Part shown: positions 24,621 through 35,373 of the stretch, in pieces | Layout of the letters: every line of letters begins with the position of its first letter | How positions within the stretch are numbered: position 1 is the stretch's first letter | Assembly (NCBI GenBank): GCA_947561395.2 | Contig: OX387182.1 | Span: 40,665,949-40,729,948, forward strand | DNA from: Buxus sempervirens | Taxonomy: Eukaryota; Streptophyta; Magnoliopsida; Buxales; Buxaceae | Direction of reading: 5' to 3' | Length of the DNA stretch: 64,000 nucleotides | Program-made: the position numbers and the translations under genes | The notes under the pieces: generated by a model | The model's input: the letters and a program-made list of their open reading frames with translations, nothing else | What the model was told of the DNA's origin: nothing | Databases searched by the model: none

Positions 24621-25611
24621 GGTGTCTGTTTTCATCACATTATCAAAGGATTTATGATACAGGGGGGTGACTTATCTGGTGGGCATGGAACTCGGGGAGA
24701 ATCCATTTACGGGTTCACATTTGAAGATGAGAATTTTGAATTGAAACATGAAAGAAAGGGAATGCTGTCAATGGCCAATTATGGTCCTAACACTAATGGG
24801 TCTCAATTTTTTATTAGTACCACTCGAACCTCTCGTCTAGATGGAAAACATGTTGTGTTTGGGAAGGTAATCAAAGGCATGGGAGTGGTTTGCTCAATTG
24901 AGCATGTTACTACCGGGGATGGTGATTATCCTACTGTTGATGTTATAATTTCTGATTGTGGAGAAATTCCTGAGGGTGCTGATGAGGGGATATCAAACAT
25001 CTTCAAAGATGGTGATGCATATCCTGATTGGCCAGCTGACCTGGATGAGAAGCCTAAGGAGATTTCTTGGTGGGTTAGTGCTGTTGATTCTCCCAAAAGC
25101 TTTGGAAATGAGCACTACAAGGTATTTGAATACATGCGTTCCTTTATCTTTATATAACATCTTGTCAAAAAAATTGAGTGTTGTGTTTACTTGTTGTAAA
25201 TACATGCTTTCCTTCATCTGTAGGGCATTTTTGGTCCCTCTTTTTGTTTCAGTTTCGTGTTTGGCTATTGATGTCATGTCCTAAAAAAAATTGGGATCTT
25301 TGGCTGTCCATTTTTTTCCCTGATTAATTGACTTAGCTAACTTTTAATATATACAAAAGCAAGATTATAAAATGGTTCTTAGAAAGTACAGCAAGGCTTT
25401 GCGCTACTTGGATATCTGCTGGGAGAAGGAAGATATTGATGAAGGTCAATCCTTTACTTTCTAAGGCTATATTGCTTTTGTAGCATCTGTCTTCTTACCA
25501 AATATGGTTCTTTTGTGGTTTATGTATTCCGCCTTCTTTTTTTGTTGTGATTTTCCAGAGAAGAGTTCGTATTTGAGGAAGACCAAGTCACAGATATTCA
25601 CAAATAGTTTG
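24621..25611 (+). pseudogene. CYP40: Fragment of cyclophilin-40 (peptidyl-prolyl isomerase with TPR)
   Basis: CYP40 (SQUINT in Arabidopsis) is an Hsp90 co-chaperone that isomerises prolyl bonds. Exon 24,621-25,121 encodes most of the cyclophilin domain: [50 protein letters not shown] and [11 protein letters not shown]. Many active-site residues, including the Arg-equivalent region before FMIQGGD, lie here. Exon 25,360-25,444 (DYKMVLRKYSKALRYLDICW) and exon 25,559-25,611 (RKTKSQIFTNS) carry the first TPR. Splice sites and phases are intact. The first exon of the family (the N-terminal 50-60 residues) and all later TPR exons are missing, so it cannot make the full protein. It directly follows the CCCH fragment and shares its strand. 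Confidence 0.88.
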
Positions 25612-26132
25612 GTAATTCATTTTTCTTTTAATCACTTGATGGAAATCATGAATGCATAAGCATTACTGCATCATAAAAGTTTGAAAATTTGGTAAACTCA
25701 TTTGACCCCATTTGGGGTTTTCTTTGGTTTTCAGAAATCACAGAGTTTCCTTTGACCTTTGCTAATTGTTGCCATTCAAAAAGTTTTTACAAATCAAAGC
25801 CGCATTCAATTTTCATTTCTTTGTTAGCATATTGACCGAGAATGCCGTAGAAGAGGAAAAGGAAAAAAAAGTCAAAAATTTTTTGTCTGTGGAATGCCTT
25901 TTCTTTTTCCGGTTTAAAATTTTGGGTTTTTATTAGATTGGGTTTTAGAGCCTACCTAAAACTAAATCCAACCAGAATGTCCTCTACATAGAGTGCTTTG
26001 TGATCTTTCTCCCAACCAGAATGTCCTCTACATAATGTGCTTAGTGCTAAGAATGTAAGATCTACTAAGTTTACCCTTCAGAATCTAAGGTGGGTCATGG
26101 GATCTTTCTCCCAACCACTCTCAATCATGCAG

Positions 26133-26417
26133 GTAAAGACGCTGTGGGAAGTAAGTGCACCTAACTATTGTTATCGCTGTGGGAACATGGCATCTATCTT
26201 GGAAGTTGATGACTGCAAAGGGCACACATTTATTCAGGTTTGTCGCTTGTTTCTCTATCTCACACTCTTATCTGTCTTTTGGCTTTGTCACTGTTTATAT
26301 GATAACCTCCCAAACAGAGGCTAAAATTATCAAGTTTATTCATGGTTGCAGTTTGAGCCAGTTCCAAAGAGAGGAGAGCCTGATGTAACACGTAGAATGC
26401 CAGATTACTTCCTATGA
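26133..26417 (+). pseudogene. Two C-terminal exons of an unrecognised gene
   Basis: Exon 26,133-26,237 encodes [15 protein letters not shown] and [11 protein letters not shown], with CxxC and a later Cys-x3-His that could bind zinc. After GT-AG splicing, exon 26,352-26,417 encodes [20 protein letters not shown] and stops at 26,415-26,417. The phases fit each other. The sequence looks conserved, not random, but I do not recognise the family. It would also join in phase after the last CYP40 exon at 25,611, although it does not resemble the CYP40 C-terminus. It is probably another captured gene end. Confidence 0.5.
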
Positions 26418-29400
26418 TTCAGCCATATTGTAGTTTCTCATTTTCCAGCATCCAGTATCTACTTGCTGATTTATGATGAGGTGATTGGTCGGATTTAGGA
26501 TTTATAAGCCTCAATCTACTATGCTCGGAGGTAGTGGGTTTGCCAAGAAGAATGTAAAATTTTGGCCAAGCCCCGCGCCCCCCCCCCCCCCCCCCCCCCC
26601 CCGGGATCTGCTCATGTTTTGAAATATTGTGGGTTTCCTTCACTGTTGTTTGAGCTGGGAACGTTGTGGTTACATGTATCATTTCCTGCAAAACATGTAT
26701 TTTAAATATTTTTTTTTTCCTTGTGGTGTTGGGGTTGCGTTGGGGGATTCTCTGTAGAAGAGGGAGGGAAATATATTGTTAGTGGGTACTGTTTATTTTT
26801 TATTTCCTGGAATCTTTATTTATCAGACTTTATTAATTTGGTTAGTTGATTCACTGTTATCCTGCTTTATTTAGCTTTGGTTTTCAACTCTATTCAGTTA
26901 AATCGGATCAAAAACTGAAATTGCTTTTGTGACCCTTATAACAGTATTGTCACAACTATGGAAATTGGTTTTGAGTACATCGTCGAGATATATGCTCAGT
27001 CAAAACCATGTGAGAGTTCTCTATATAAAAACCCCAAAAGGAGACCTGTTATATTTTATGAAGTTACAGTGAAAAGCTAACAGTTCATTGAGCTTGTGGA
27101 AGAAACCTATAGGGGGTCCCAAGGAACTCAAGCAAGTTAGAAACAAAGAACAATGGCCCTGTTGTTACAAACTCAATCAAAAGGGAAATATGAATCTGCG
27201 ATATCAATATCAATGCATATATCTTTTACAACGTTAACATGAGCAAACAAAAGCCCAGCCGTACTCTACAAATAATAAACATATTTTCATCTCTTTGTTT
27301 ACAAACTCAACTTATAGAAAAGATATGGAACCAAATCCACAACTGACGATGCAAGTTTTGCATATTGAAGGCACCTTATACCCCTGTCAACAAAGTGGAG
27401 CCAAAGACTTTTAAATCTAGATTGTGGGATCCATTAGGCAACCTCGTCATGAATATGTAATCAACATATTAGAATGCGTCATAATTCTAAAGTTTATATG
27501 AGAAAACATCCATCAATCCAAACCACCAACTGGCAGAGCATCTTATCATGTTGTGCTTGAAGGTAGGCTGAATATTTTCCCTCCTTCAAAGCTCCTAACA
27601 ACCTATATGGAAGGTGATAAATTAACTTCTTGAGTGGAATAGATCTTTCTCATATATTTTTTTTTGGGTGAAAATAGATCTTTCTCATATGATCAAGTGA
27701 GAAAGATCACAAAACCAGCACCCCATCTTGTGCAACTACTAAAAAGAATCACTGCATGCATGTGTGTGCGAAAATAAACATCCTGCAGTTTTGGCCATGG
27801 TTTTGACGGTTAGTTTTTAGACACATTTGGTGTGCCTGTTTTACTATTAATATTAATTATCCTATTTTATATATGTTGATTATTCTGTTGCAAGTGTACT
27901 TTTAAGTTTCACCTAATATGAATGTTTATTAAATTTTGACTTAATAAGCTAAATTGGTAAATAGACCCTCCGTGTTACAACCATGGTTTCTTTTTAAATT
28001 TAATATTTGAACTAAAAATATATGCAATTGAAGAGCTCTATTGAGCACTTGGACCAATTGAAGAGGGTGTGAGAGACCAGAAGGTGATATGGGTGAGCCA
28101 CCATGCTGCTACAAATATGATTGAAATAGATTTTATGAACGTTTTTAAATTCTTCCCAAAGATAGCCGCCCAAGCATTCACCACTACCGTGCTTTCTTCC
28201 TCCTTTCTCCCCAAGCAACCAGTCACGTCTCCTCAACTCATCGGTTCTGCTTTCTCCGAAACGCCCCTGGTGGATGATTGGTCCAACCCTCATAGCCTCT
28301 ACATACCAGGAGTGCCTCATGATGCTCCTCTGTTACTTTTGCACTGTTCAAGAATATCTGCTACACGCTTTGTCCGACCCGCGACGCTTGAGCTCCGTAG
28401 GGATGTTATCATCAGCAAGGGTTGCAATATTTCTCAGCTGCGTATTCCTATCTGGAGTTGCTGCTGTTTTGAAGAAGCATCAAGCCCGCACTGTCCCTCC
28501 ACTGCAGATTACAAGTTTCGGACCTTGTAAGTTATTGCAGACATCCTTTTTTCTAACACATTACTTGCTCCTATTAAGTGCACTGAACATGTTGCTCCAT
28601 TGTCTTTCTAAAAGCAAGTGAGTCTTGGGTCTCCCTCTCATCGTTTATTTATTATCCAGCAGGCTTTGGTCCCTAATGTATTCTCTTGGTTATCTCTTCG
28701 TCCATGTATAATTTATCGGATAACAAAACCAAGACTTCCCCAATTTAACAGAACGCAGGACCCCACAAAGGATCACTGATTATTTGTGGTATGAATAAAT
28801 GAACCACTTCAGTCTGAATCTGCAATAGAAATTGCGAAATAACAGTTTCTCTATGGTAATGTTTCACCCTTACAAACTAGAGAGCCAAAGTATTGTATTT
28901 GATGATTGTTTTTCTACCTGCAAGGAACAAATTTTAATTCCTTTGTCTTGATCTATCTATACATTTCCGTTTAATATCTTATTGAGATTGAGAGGACAAT
29001 TATTCTGCATCAGGCGAAATGTCATTCAATACCTCGGACGATTATACTTTAAGAAAACTTCCATTTAATATCTTATTGAGATTGAGAGGACATTTATACA
29101 TTAAGAAAACTTTAGTATATGTAAAAAGTTTAATCTTATTTTTATATAACAAGTTATTGTGTGGACAAACTCTCACCAAGAACATTTTATTGATATCCAC
29201 CCAAATTGAGTAATGTATAGTGGAGGAGGCATAAACCCACAGGTGGGCATCTCATCTTAATCTTATTCTTTAAAATGATCAAGTTGGCATAATAGAAAGG
29301 AGACAAAGGGGTGGCCAACCTTTCCTTGTAAGGTGTCAACCTGTCAATTTTAAGCATCACTTTTGGATGCTCTTTCCTCCCGAGTGAAGTTTCTGTTGAA

Positions 29401-29473
29401 GATATGATGGAAGTCCTTCACATATATAACCACAAAAATAAAATCATTTCACACACAGGGTGGACAAACAGAG
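26418..29473. other. Intergenic stretch with a C25 run and no recognised gene
   Basis: C25 at 26,578-26,602. A TATATAAAAAC string near 27,022 could be a TATA box. AATAGATCTTTCTCATAT is duplicated near 27,638 and 27,674. A plus-strand frame of 153 codons (28,069-28,530) and an overlapping antisense frame show no known domain. GATTGAGAGGACA is part of a roughly 35-bp direct repeat at about 28,970 and 29,060. I see nothing else. Confidence 0.45.
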
Positions 29474-30246
29474 ACACATGCTTGTGAATGTACATGCCAA
29501 TTCATTTCTATAACTATACACATGAAAGAATATTAAGAGCATTTCTACCGTTTTCCCTCTTTTTGGTTTTATAGATAAATTGTAATCCAAAGATTAAAAA
29601 GAACTATAACCCATGATAAAGTTTGTTTTTCTACTTGGAAGTACTTTAGAAAACAGGGAAAATCATTTCAGTTGTATCACAAAACAAAACATAAAAAATA
29701 AAAAGATGTAGGGCCTTTTCTCTTTATCCTTTTTCATTTCTTTTTCGTACTTTTGTCTTTTTGATGATAGTTTCAAATTCTGATTTTTTGAACTTGTCAA
29801 CTATTTGTCTATTAATCCAAAATCTGAATTATGAAAAATATATATCATACCCATTACTCAACTTTTTATTTATTTATTTATTTACAAAAGGAATAATTCT
29901 GATTTAAACTTCATTTGATCTATTTTAAAAATCCAATAGTCAATTTTCTGGTTATTTTTTAGACTTGCACTAATCAATGTTCAAGCATGGCTGACAATAC
30001 AACATGAGTGCATACATATATGATGTGCATGCATGTGTCGGCTGAACAAATACATGCATTATATGATTAGTGCTAATCCAAATCTTCAAAAAATTAAATA
30101 AATAAATAAAATAAAATAAAAGTTCTAAATCTCAAACAACTTACAGCTATACAATCATGGACTTGCTGGCTAAAAATGGCACAAAATGGAATATAAACAA
30201 TCCCTTGATATAATTCGTATCAAGGATGTTCTGAGATGGATGTTCG
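29474..30246 (-). repeat. Right arm of the long inverted repeat (partner 12,156-12,852)
   Basis: The reverse complement of this segment follows 12,156-12,852 from GAACATCCATCTCAG to CATTCACAAGCATGTG. It carries about 90 extra bases (about 29,930-30,025) and lacks about 15 bases near 30,200. Bases directly outside the two arms (CGTATTTGG on the left, GCAAAATAT on the right) do not match, so no target duplication supports terminal inverted repeats. Confidence 0.8.
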
Positions 30247-31734
30247 CAAAATATATTTTCCCCTTCAATCCAATTCCCAAAATATATCTAGGGATTAGAA
30301 GGTGAATTTGAATTCAGCATTAGGAAAGTTGCTGATGTATACCTATTCCATTCTGAGAAAGAAGGGAAGAAATAACCCAAAATTTAAAATTATGGGTGCA
30401 GGCCTACTTGCAATAGTAGGCTTGACCGTGGATGATGGGCCTGCTTCCAATCTTCAACCCAGAGAGAAGCTCCTTCATTATTTCTTATGAACGCCCAAAC
30501 TGTTATATGGGTCAGCCTTTGATCTTTTTAGGTTTTCTTTTTAGAACTCATGTATGTTTATTACAAAATACTATACCAAATATAAAATATACATAACCAT
30601 TAAAACTAATTAACTTCCCTATACTGGTATACAGTATATTCAGAACTTTGAGGGATACAAATCTTGTGTCTTTAACAGTGATGGAAGCTACCTCATATAA
30701 GGTCCTCTTATTTATTAATCAGATTGTAAAACTGAGGACCATATTTTAGATGGCCTGCACCCCAAAAATCATAACCACAACGCGTTGAATTAAGGAGAGG
30801 AAACTCAGGTTCCTAATTAAACAAGTTTCTGTCTTGGATGAATAGAAAACATTAGGACTCTGTAGTTCATATAACACTTGGTTTATGTATACCCAATTAA
30901 GAAGTGTGAAATGCAGTAACTTTGTGCTCGTGTTCACTCGTGTTCGTGTGTGTGTGTGATTAACCATATGATGCCGCTAACCCCTTTGCAATTGCACACA
31001 TTTCACTTCTTCCCAATATATTCTTGACAGTGTATTCAAACAAATAAGAGGAAAAAAGCAAATTTCCCTTTGATGGGACATGCAATGTATTTCCTTCACC
31101 TGTGTTTGCAACCTTTACTCATGAATAGAAGACGTCTTAGGTCATCAATTGCTGCGTTTCTTTTTTCTCTATGTACCCTGTATATGTTCAGTATTTTTGC
31201 CATTTATCCTTTTATCATGTGAAGCTGATTTGTTAGATGTTATAGCATTACCAATATTTTTGCACATGTCTTTGTATTTTCCATTCATTTATCTTCCTTG
31301 TTGCTGCTAAAGCTCCAATTCGTGCCACCTGAAACACGCAATCACATCACACATGCTAATATTAATATGGAATGCCTACGTGGTGGTCACAATTTATTTC
31401 CTCTACTTTATTTTTTTGCCTGATCAATTTCTGACCTTGTAGAGATTTTGTTAGATCCATTTACTATACATTAACATTGTAGTTCCGATAGTGATACTAT
31501 TGTATTTTGCCTTTACACGTTTGGTTTACAATAAAGATATAAGAATGGTGCAATCTTTGCATTAAAAGTCAGGTGGTCAATGACCTTGGGTTGGCTACAG
31601 ACTCACTAAACAAGGCTATATGATCATAAATTGTTAGGTAGCGTAAGTGTTGACATGAAAATATATTACCTAGATTCGTATAGGGAAAATAACCTTAATT
31701 CGTACACGGAGAATATAAGGACACATGATGTCAA
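30247..31734. other. Intergenic stretch, no gene seen
   Basis: AT-rich DNA with a short GT microsatellite near 30,945-30,958. No open frame with recognisable content and no repeat pair could be supported. Confidence 0.45.
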
Positions 31735-31894
31735 CATAGATTTCGTGATGCCTTATGGAATAAGCTATGTCTACTATCAATAGATGTCCGCTTCCATAGA
31801 TTTCGTGATGTCTTATGGAATAAGCTATGTCTACTATCAATAGATGTCCGCTTCCATAGATTTCGTGATGCCTTATGGAATAAGCTATGTCTAC
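31735..31894 (+). repeat. 60-bp tandem repeat, 2.7 copies
   Basis: Copies are 31,735-31,794 and 31,795-31,854 (one difference, GCC to GTC) plus a partial copy to 31,894. The unit begins CATAGATTTCGTGATG and ends GATGTCCGCTTC. The period is a multiple of three, so antisense frames stay open and repeat in 20-residue units; this is probably chance. Near identity means the duplication is recent. Confidence 0.92.
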
Positions 31895-32255
31895 TTCTAA
31901 TGTGTTGGCTAACCAACCTTCCCGTTGCCCTCTTTTCATTTGGGGAACACCCAGTCGTAATGGATTGCGAAGGTGGTTATCAATCTTCATAGACTGAATT
32001 ATGTATGTCCCCATATGACATTAATGAGCTAGCGATTGATAGGCCATGAAGCCTTATTCTTAACAATTTCTATCGCATTAAATATTTTCTTACTCATTCT
32101 TCCTTTATTGATTTCTGATACGACCTGTTTCATCGCAGCTGGTCCTTATGGATGTGAGTTCTGAATCAGTAGCTTTGGCCTCGGTTTGACCCACCCTTTT
32201 CAATTGGGAGCATCATTCAGGTTGTCTTATAGCTGCCAATGACCCCCAACAAGTT

Positions 32256-32936
32256 GTGCCCCATGTTGATTCCCAAACTACGGCTTTCTACAATGGAGTG
32301 GTTCATTTCCCTCTACATGCCCTACAATTTAACCCTTGTTGTTGGCTATCCATTGGCGTTCCACATCTATATGTTACCGACAACGCAACCACTCACATGG
32401 TTAATCAACATTACATGCCGAGATGGGTGTATTGGGGGCCTCCTGAGAATGGTTGGATTAAACTGAACTTTGATGGTGGGTCATTTAATGGGAAATGTGG
32501 CCAGCATAGCGGAATATTCAGGGACCATAATGGTGACTGTCTGTTTGCCTTCGCAGATTTTATTGGAGATCATGATGCATATTTTGCTGAAGCATCTAGT
32601 ATGTGTCGTGGCCTACAATTGGCTGCACAGAAGCGTTGGCAATCGCTTTGGGTGGAAGGGGATGCCTTATTTCTTTTCCAGGCAATGTTCGAGAATTGAC
32701 GACTCCATTTGTTCCCAAGGCAGTTAATTTCTAAAATACGTGAGCGTTTGCGTGGGTTTAAGAACTACAAAGTTACGCACGTGTATAGGGAGGCAAATAC
32801 GGTGGCAGATAAGCTTTGTAAGCGGATAATTCGTGGCCATGGAAATTATAGATGGAATGCTACTGATTTACCAGATGAAGTGATTGCCACTGTTGCCCAT
32901 GAGCAGCTTGGATGTTGGTACCCTGTTGGACCTCGA
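32256..32936 (+). pseudogene. Orphan plant-type RNase H domain (RVT_3-like), one internal stop
   Basis: RNases of this group cleave RNA in RNA-DNA hybrids; in plants they often derive from LINE ORF2 C-termini. The frame has WIKLNFDGGSFNGK (first catalytic Asp), AEASSMCRGLQLA (Glu) and LWVEGDALFLF (second Asp). A TGA at 32,697-32,699 follows, and the same frame continues with KVTHVYREANTVADKLC (the His/Asp end) to a stop at 32,934-32,936. All catalytic positions are visible. No reverse transcriptase precedes it. It could be a LINE remnant or a retrocopied host RNase H-like gene broken by one nonsense change. Confidence 0.75.
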
Positions 32937-33371
32937 TGACTTCATTGTCAAGTTCGTAACTTTTTGTCTGATGTGTAGTGGATTCGTTGTTCAGTTATAG
33001 TGTTTGGAAGCTTTAAGATGTTCTATCTTTTATACTGCGCTTTAGTCTTGCTGTGTGCAAGCTAAAATATTTCTTGCTTAATGTACGATACTATTAGAAG
33101 GTTACAACTTATGCTTCATGTTTCCTGTTACATCATATAAACCAAAAACGATTTGGGTGATTATGCAATAACCGATGTTTTCTTTTGATGTTTTACTTAA
33201 ATTACTTGATGCACTCCCTTCTTTCAGCCCTTCATACCCCACCTCTTGAAACATGCTAATTTTCCTCTACTGCGAACAAACATTTTCAAAAATAACAAAT
33301 TAATCAAACCATAACACAACGCAAAAAATCGAAGAATTACAAACAATATAAATAAAAATAAACACAAACAA

Positions 33372-33607
33372 GCATGAGTGCATATTCATATGCACATAAT
33401 TATTACTAGATTCATGCTGCTTTGCTTCTAATTGAGTATAAATCTTATGAATAATTTCTAAAAACCATCAAACCTTTGAGTAAATAGCGTAACAAGATAT
33501 TAAAATATGTTGCCCATAGGCATTAGTGCATATTCATATGCACAAAATTATTACTATAATCATGCTTCATTCCTTCTAATTGAGTATAAATCTTATGAAT
33601 AATTTCC
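33372..33607 (+). repeat. Direct repeat of about 87 bp, period about 150 bp
   Basis: GTGCATATTCATATGCACA and TTCTAATTGAGTATAAATC occur in the same order at 33,378-33,458 and 33,525-33,607, with AATAATTTC ending both. The unit includes a palindrome, GTGCATATTCATATGCAC. The rest of 32,937-33,874 shows no gene. Confidence 0.75.
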
Positions 33608-33874
33608 AGGTACCATAAATACTCTGACCAATTACCGACTCTTGCCAGTCATATTGGTGTTAACTACAATTTCGATGTATAAAGAAGATTACATATTACC
33701 ACATTTTGGTCTTAGTTTGCCATTAAATTTATGTATATGAGCACGTGCATACATGTACACATAAATAATGCATGTCTATATGTCTTTGAGACCATTTATA
33801 CATTAAATTTTCTATGCATGCACTACAAAACTTCCATGGCTATCACAAACCATAGGATCTTCTATGTTTTATAG

Positions 33875-35031
33875 GAGACAACCGAGAATTCCAATGCAGG
33901 ATGAAAGCACTACATTACATACTGGAAAAGAGGCAGTCCAATCTTCCACACTTCCAGATGTTGTTTCTGCAATGCCATCAAATTATATGAGCCGATCTAT
34001 TGGTGGTAATTCATCTCCTATTTCTATACAACTTATAGAATATGTTTTGAATATTCCCACTACTGTTTACTCTATATTTCTTTTTTTCTTTATGGCATGC
34101 AATAGTTGGTGCACCATCTTCCTATCAACATATTCATTGCCCAGTATCTATGTCCATAACTATTCATCATGACGCTCCGGCATGGCATTGGTCAATGTAT
34201 CATATTTGTCTTAAACTATGTCTGAAGTTATCATATATACTTCGTAATTATTATCCGCATCGTACTAATAGTTTCCACTCTTCTAGATTCAGAGAGACAC
34301 TATGAGCATCAGACAAGAGACCAAAGGTATTATGATAACCTTGGCGAAGAAAAAAGGTCTAAGTTTCGTTCAAGAAAACGAGCCTCATATGCTCGAAAAA
34401 AAGGTTCGAAACCACGATCTTTACTAATATAGGTTTATGGTGCCTTATCTACAGCTACTCTTGCTTGATCTAATGTAATATAAAAAGTTATTAAAGATTT
34501 ATTTCATTTGGTGTCATTCAAGGCGTTGATGCATCAAGGGTGTTGGAAGTTGATAGCAGCTCGCATTCCTATATTCAATTCCAAGGTACTACGGGAAGCT
34601 TATCTATGTCTCTTTCTTATAATGTCCACCGGTAATGTTAAAAATTAACCTCCATCAACGTGCAGATTCATTAGATATGCACAGTGATGAAGTTCCTCGT
34701 GACGATGCCTATCTGGGAAGACATTGTGATGACATTGATGGTCCGTCAATATTACCTTCTACCCAAAACGTCCATGTGCCAAAGGTTTGTACTTAATTTG
34801 TGGACAACTGGCATTCGTATAATGTTTAAATTGAATAATGTTTCAATCCAATAACGTTTTTAGCAAATGTTGCTAATTTTGCGTCTACCCTGCAGGACGA
34901 AGTTGCTCAAAAACTTCGCTCCATGTGCTTAGTGAAATCCCAAGTGAAGCGACCATATTGCCTACACTTCCTGATTGTCTACATTGTGGTGCTAGACGAT
35001 TTGCTAATGAGCGCAAGGGCTTCTGTTGCTC
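33875..35031 (+). pseudogene. Helitron Rep/helicase, N-terminal exons up to the Cassandra insertion
   Basis: Probable exons are 33,875-34,005, 34,287-34,403, 34,523-34,585, 34,666-34,784 and 34,896-35,031, each with AG and GT borders. The second encodes a basic stretch (QRYYDNLGEEKRSKFRSRKR), typical of plant Helitron N-termini. The last ends with the Cys-rich block TILPTLPDCLHCGARRFANE and then GFCCS, which is cut at 35,031. It resumes after the duplicated TGCTC at 43,461 as NGQISLA, so the host frame is recovered exactly when the insertion and one TGCTC are removed. Exon calls before 34,896 rest on splice signals and open frames. Confidence 0.65.
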
Positions 35032-35373
35032 TGTGGCATCCTGGCTGTCTGAGTGGGCGGCTGTGATGTGGGCGGGGTGAGAGACCTGGGCGAGCTACCA
35101 CAGTGGCGAGCTACCAGGCGAGGATGTGCATATGGTTGGGATCCCACAACGCTTGGGGATGCTATAAGTAATCTTAAGACCCCCAACTAAGCAAGAGGCC
35201 TTTTAAGGAGCAACACGGGACTAAATCCCCTGGGAACCCTAAAGTTAAGCGTGCTCGGGTGGGAGCACTGCTAGGATGGGTGACCCCTGGGAAGTTTTCT
35301 CGTGTTATTCTTGAGAAAAAATCCGTGAGGGCCCGTGGGCCCAGAGCGGACAATATCTTGCTAGTTATGGGTC
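35032..35373 (+). repeat. Cassandra LTR1 (3' end cut off by gypsy insertion)
   Basis: It starts TGTGGCATCCTGG and matches LTR3 up to TTATGGGTC, then lacks the last 12 or so bases (TGGGGCGTTACA in LTR3), where the gypsy LTR begins. It carries a local duplication, GGCGAGCTACCA, near 35,088-35,118 that LTR3 lacks. Confidence 0.9.
35209..35309 (+). other. 5S rRNA-like segment in Cassandra LTR1 (not a functional rRNA gene)
   Basis: Contains the conserved 3' half of plant 5S rRNA: AAGTTAAGCGTGCT, a box C-like GGATGGGTGACC and CTGGGAAGTTTTCTCGTGTT. The 5' half is diverged and lacks the usual GGGTGCGATCATACC start, so this is the Cassandra-type internal copy rather than a 5S gene. A Pol III promoter role is known for the family. 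Other copies lie at about 42,867-42,970 and 43,286-43,385. Confidence 0.88.

Noticed and set aside
23665-25121. In-frame fusion of the CCCH/RRM and cyclophilin fragments
   Set aside because: Joining the last CCCH exon to the first CYP40 exon shifts the frame and meets a stop after about 12 codons.
24621-25611. Intact cyclophilin-40 gene
   Set aside because: The first exon and the later TPR exons are absent, and unrelated gene fragments abut both sides.
28069-28530. 153-codon plus-strand gene
   Set aside because: No domain, no splice support, and an antisense frame of similar length overlaps it.
12156-30246. Pack-MULE bounded by these arms as terminal inverted repeats
   Set aside because: The nine bases outside each arm differ, so no target duplication supports the arms as element ends. 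Kept only as an inverted repeat.
31731-32014. Repeat protein with 20-residue units
   Set aside because: The open frame follows from a 60-bp DNA repeat. It has no start context, no domain and no homologue known to me.
35209-35309. Functional 5S rRNA gene
   Set aside because: Only the 3' half is conserved, and the segment lies in an LTR with TG...CA ends. Two more copies show the same layout, so it is the Cassandra 5S-like region.
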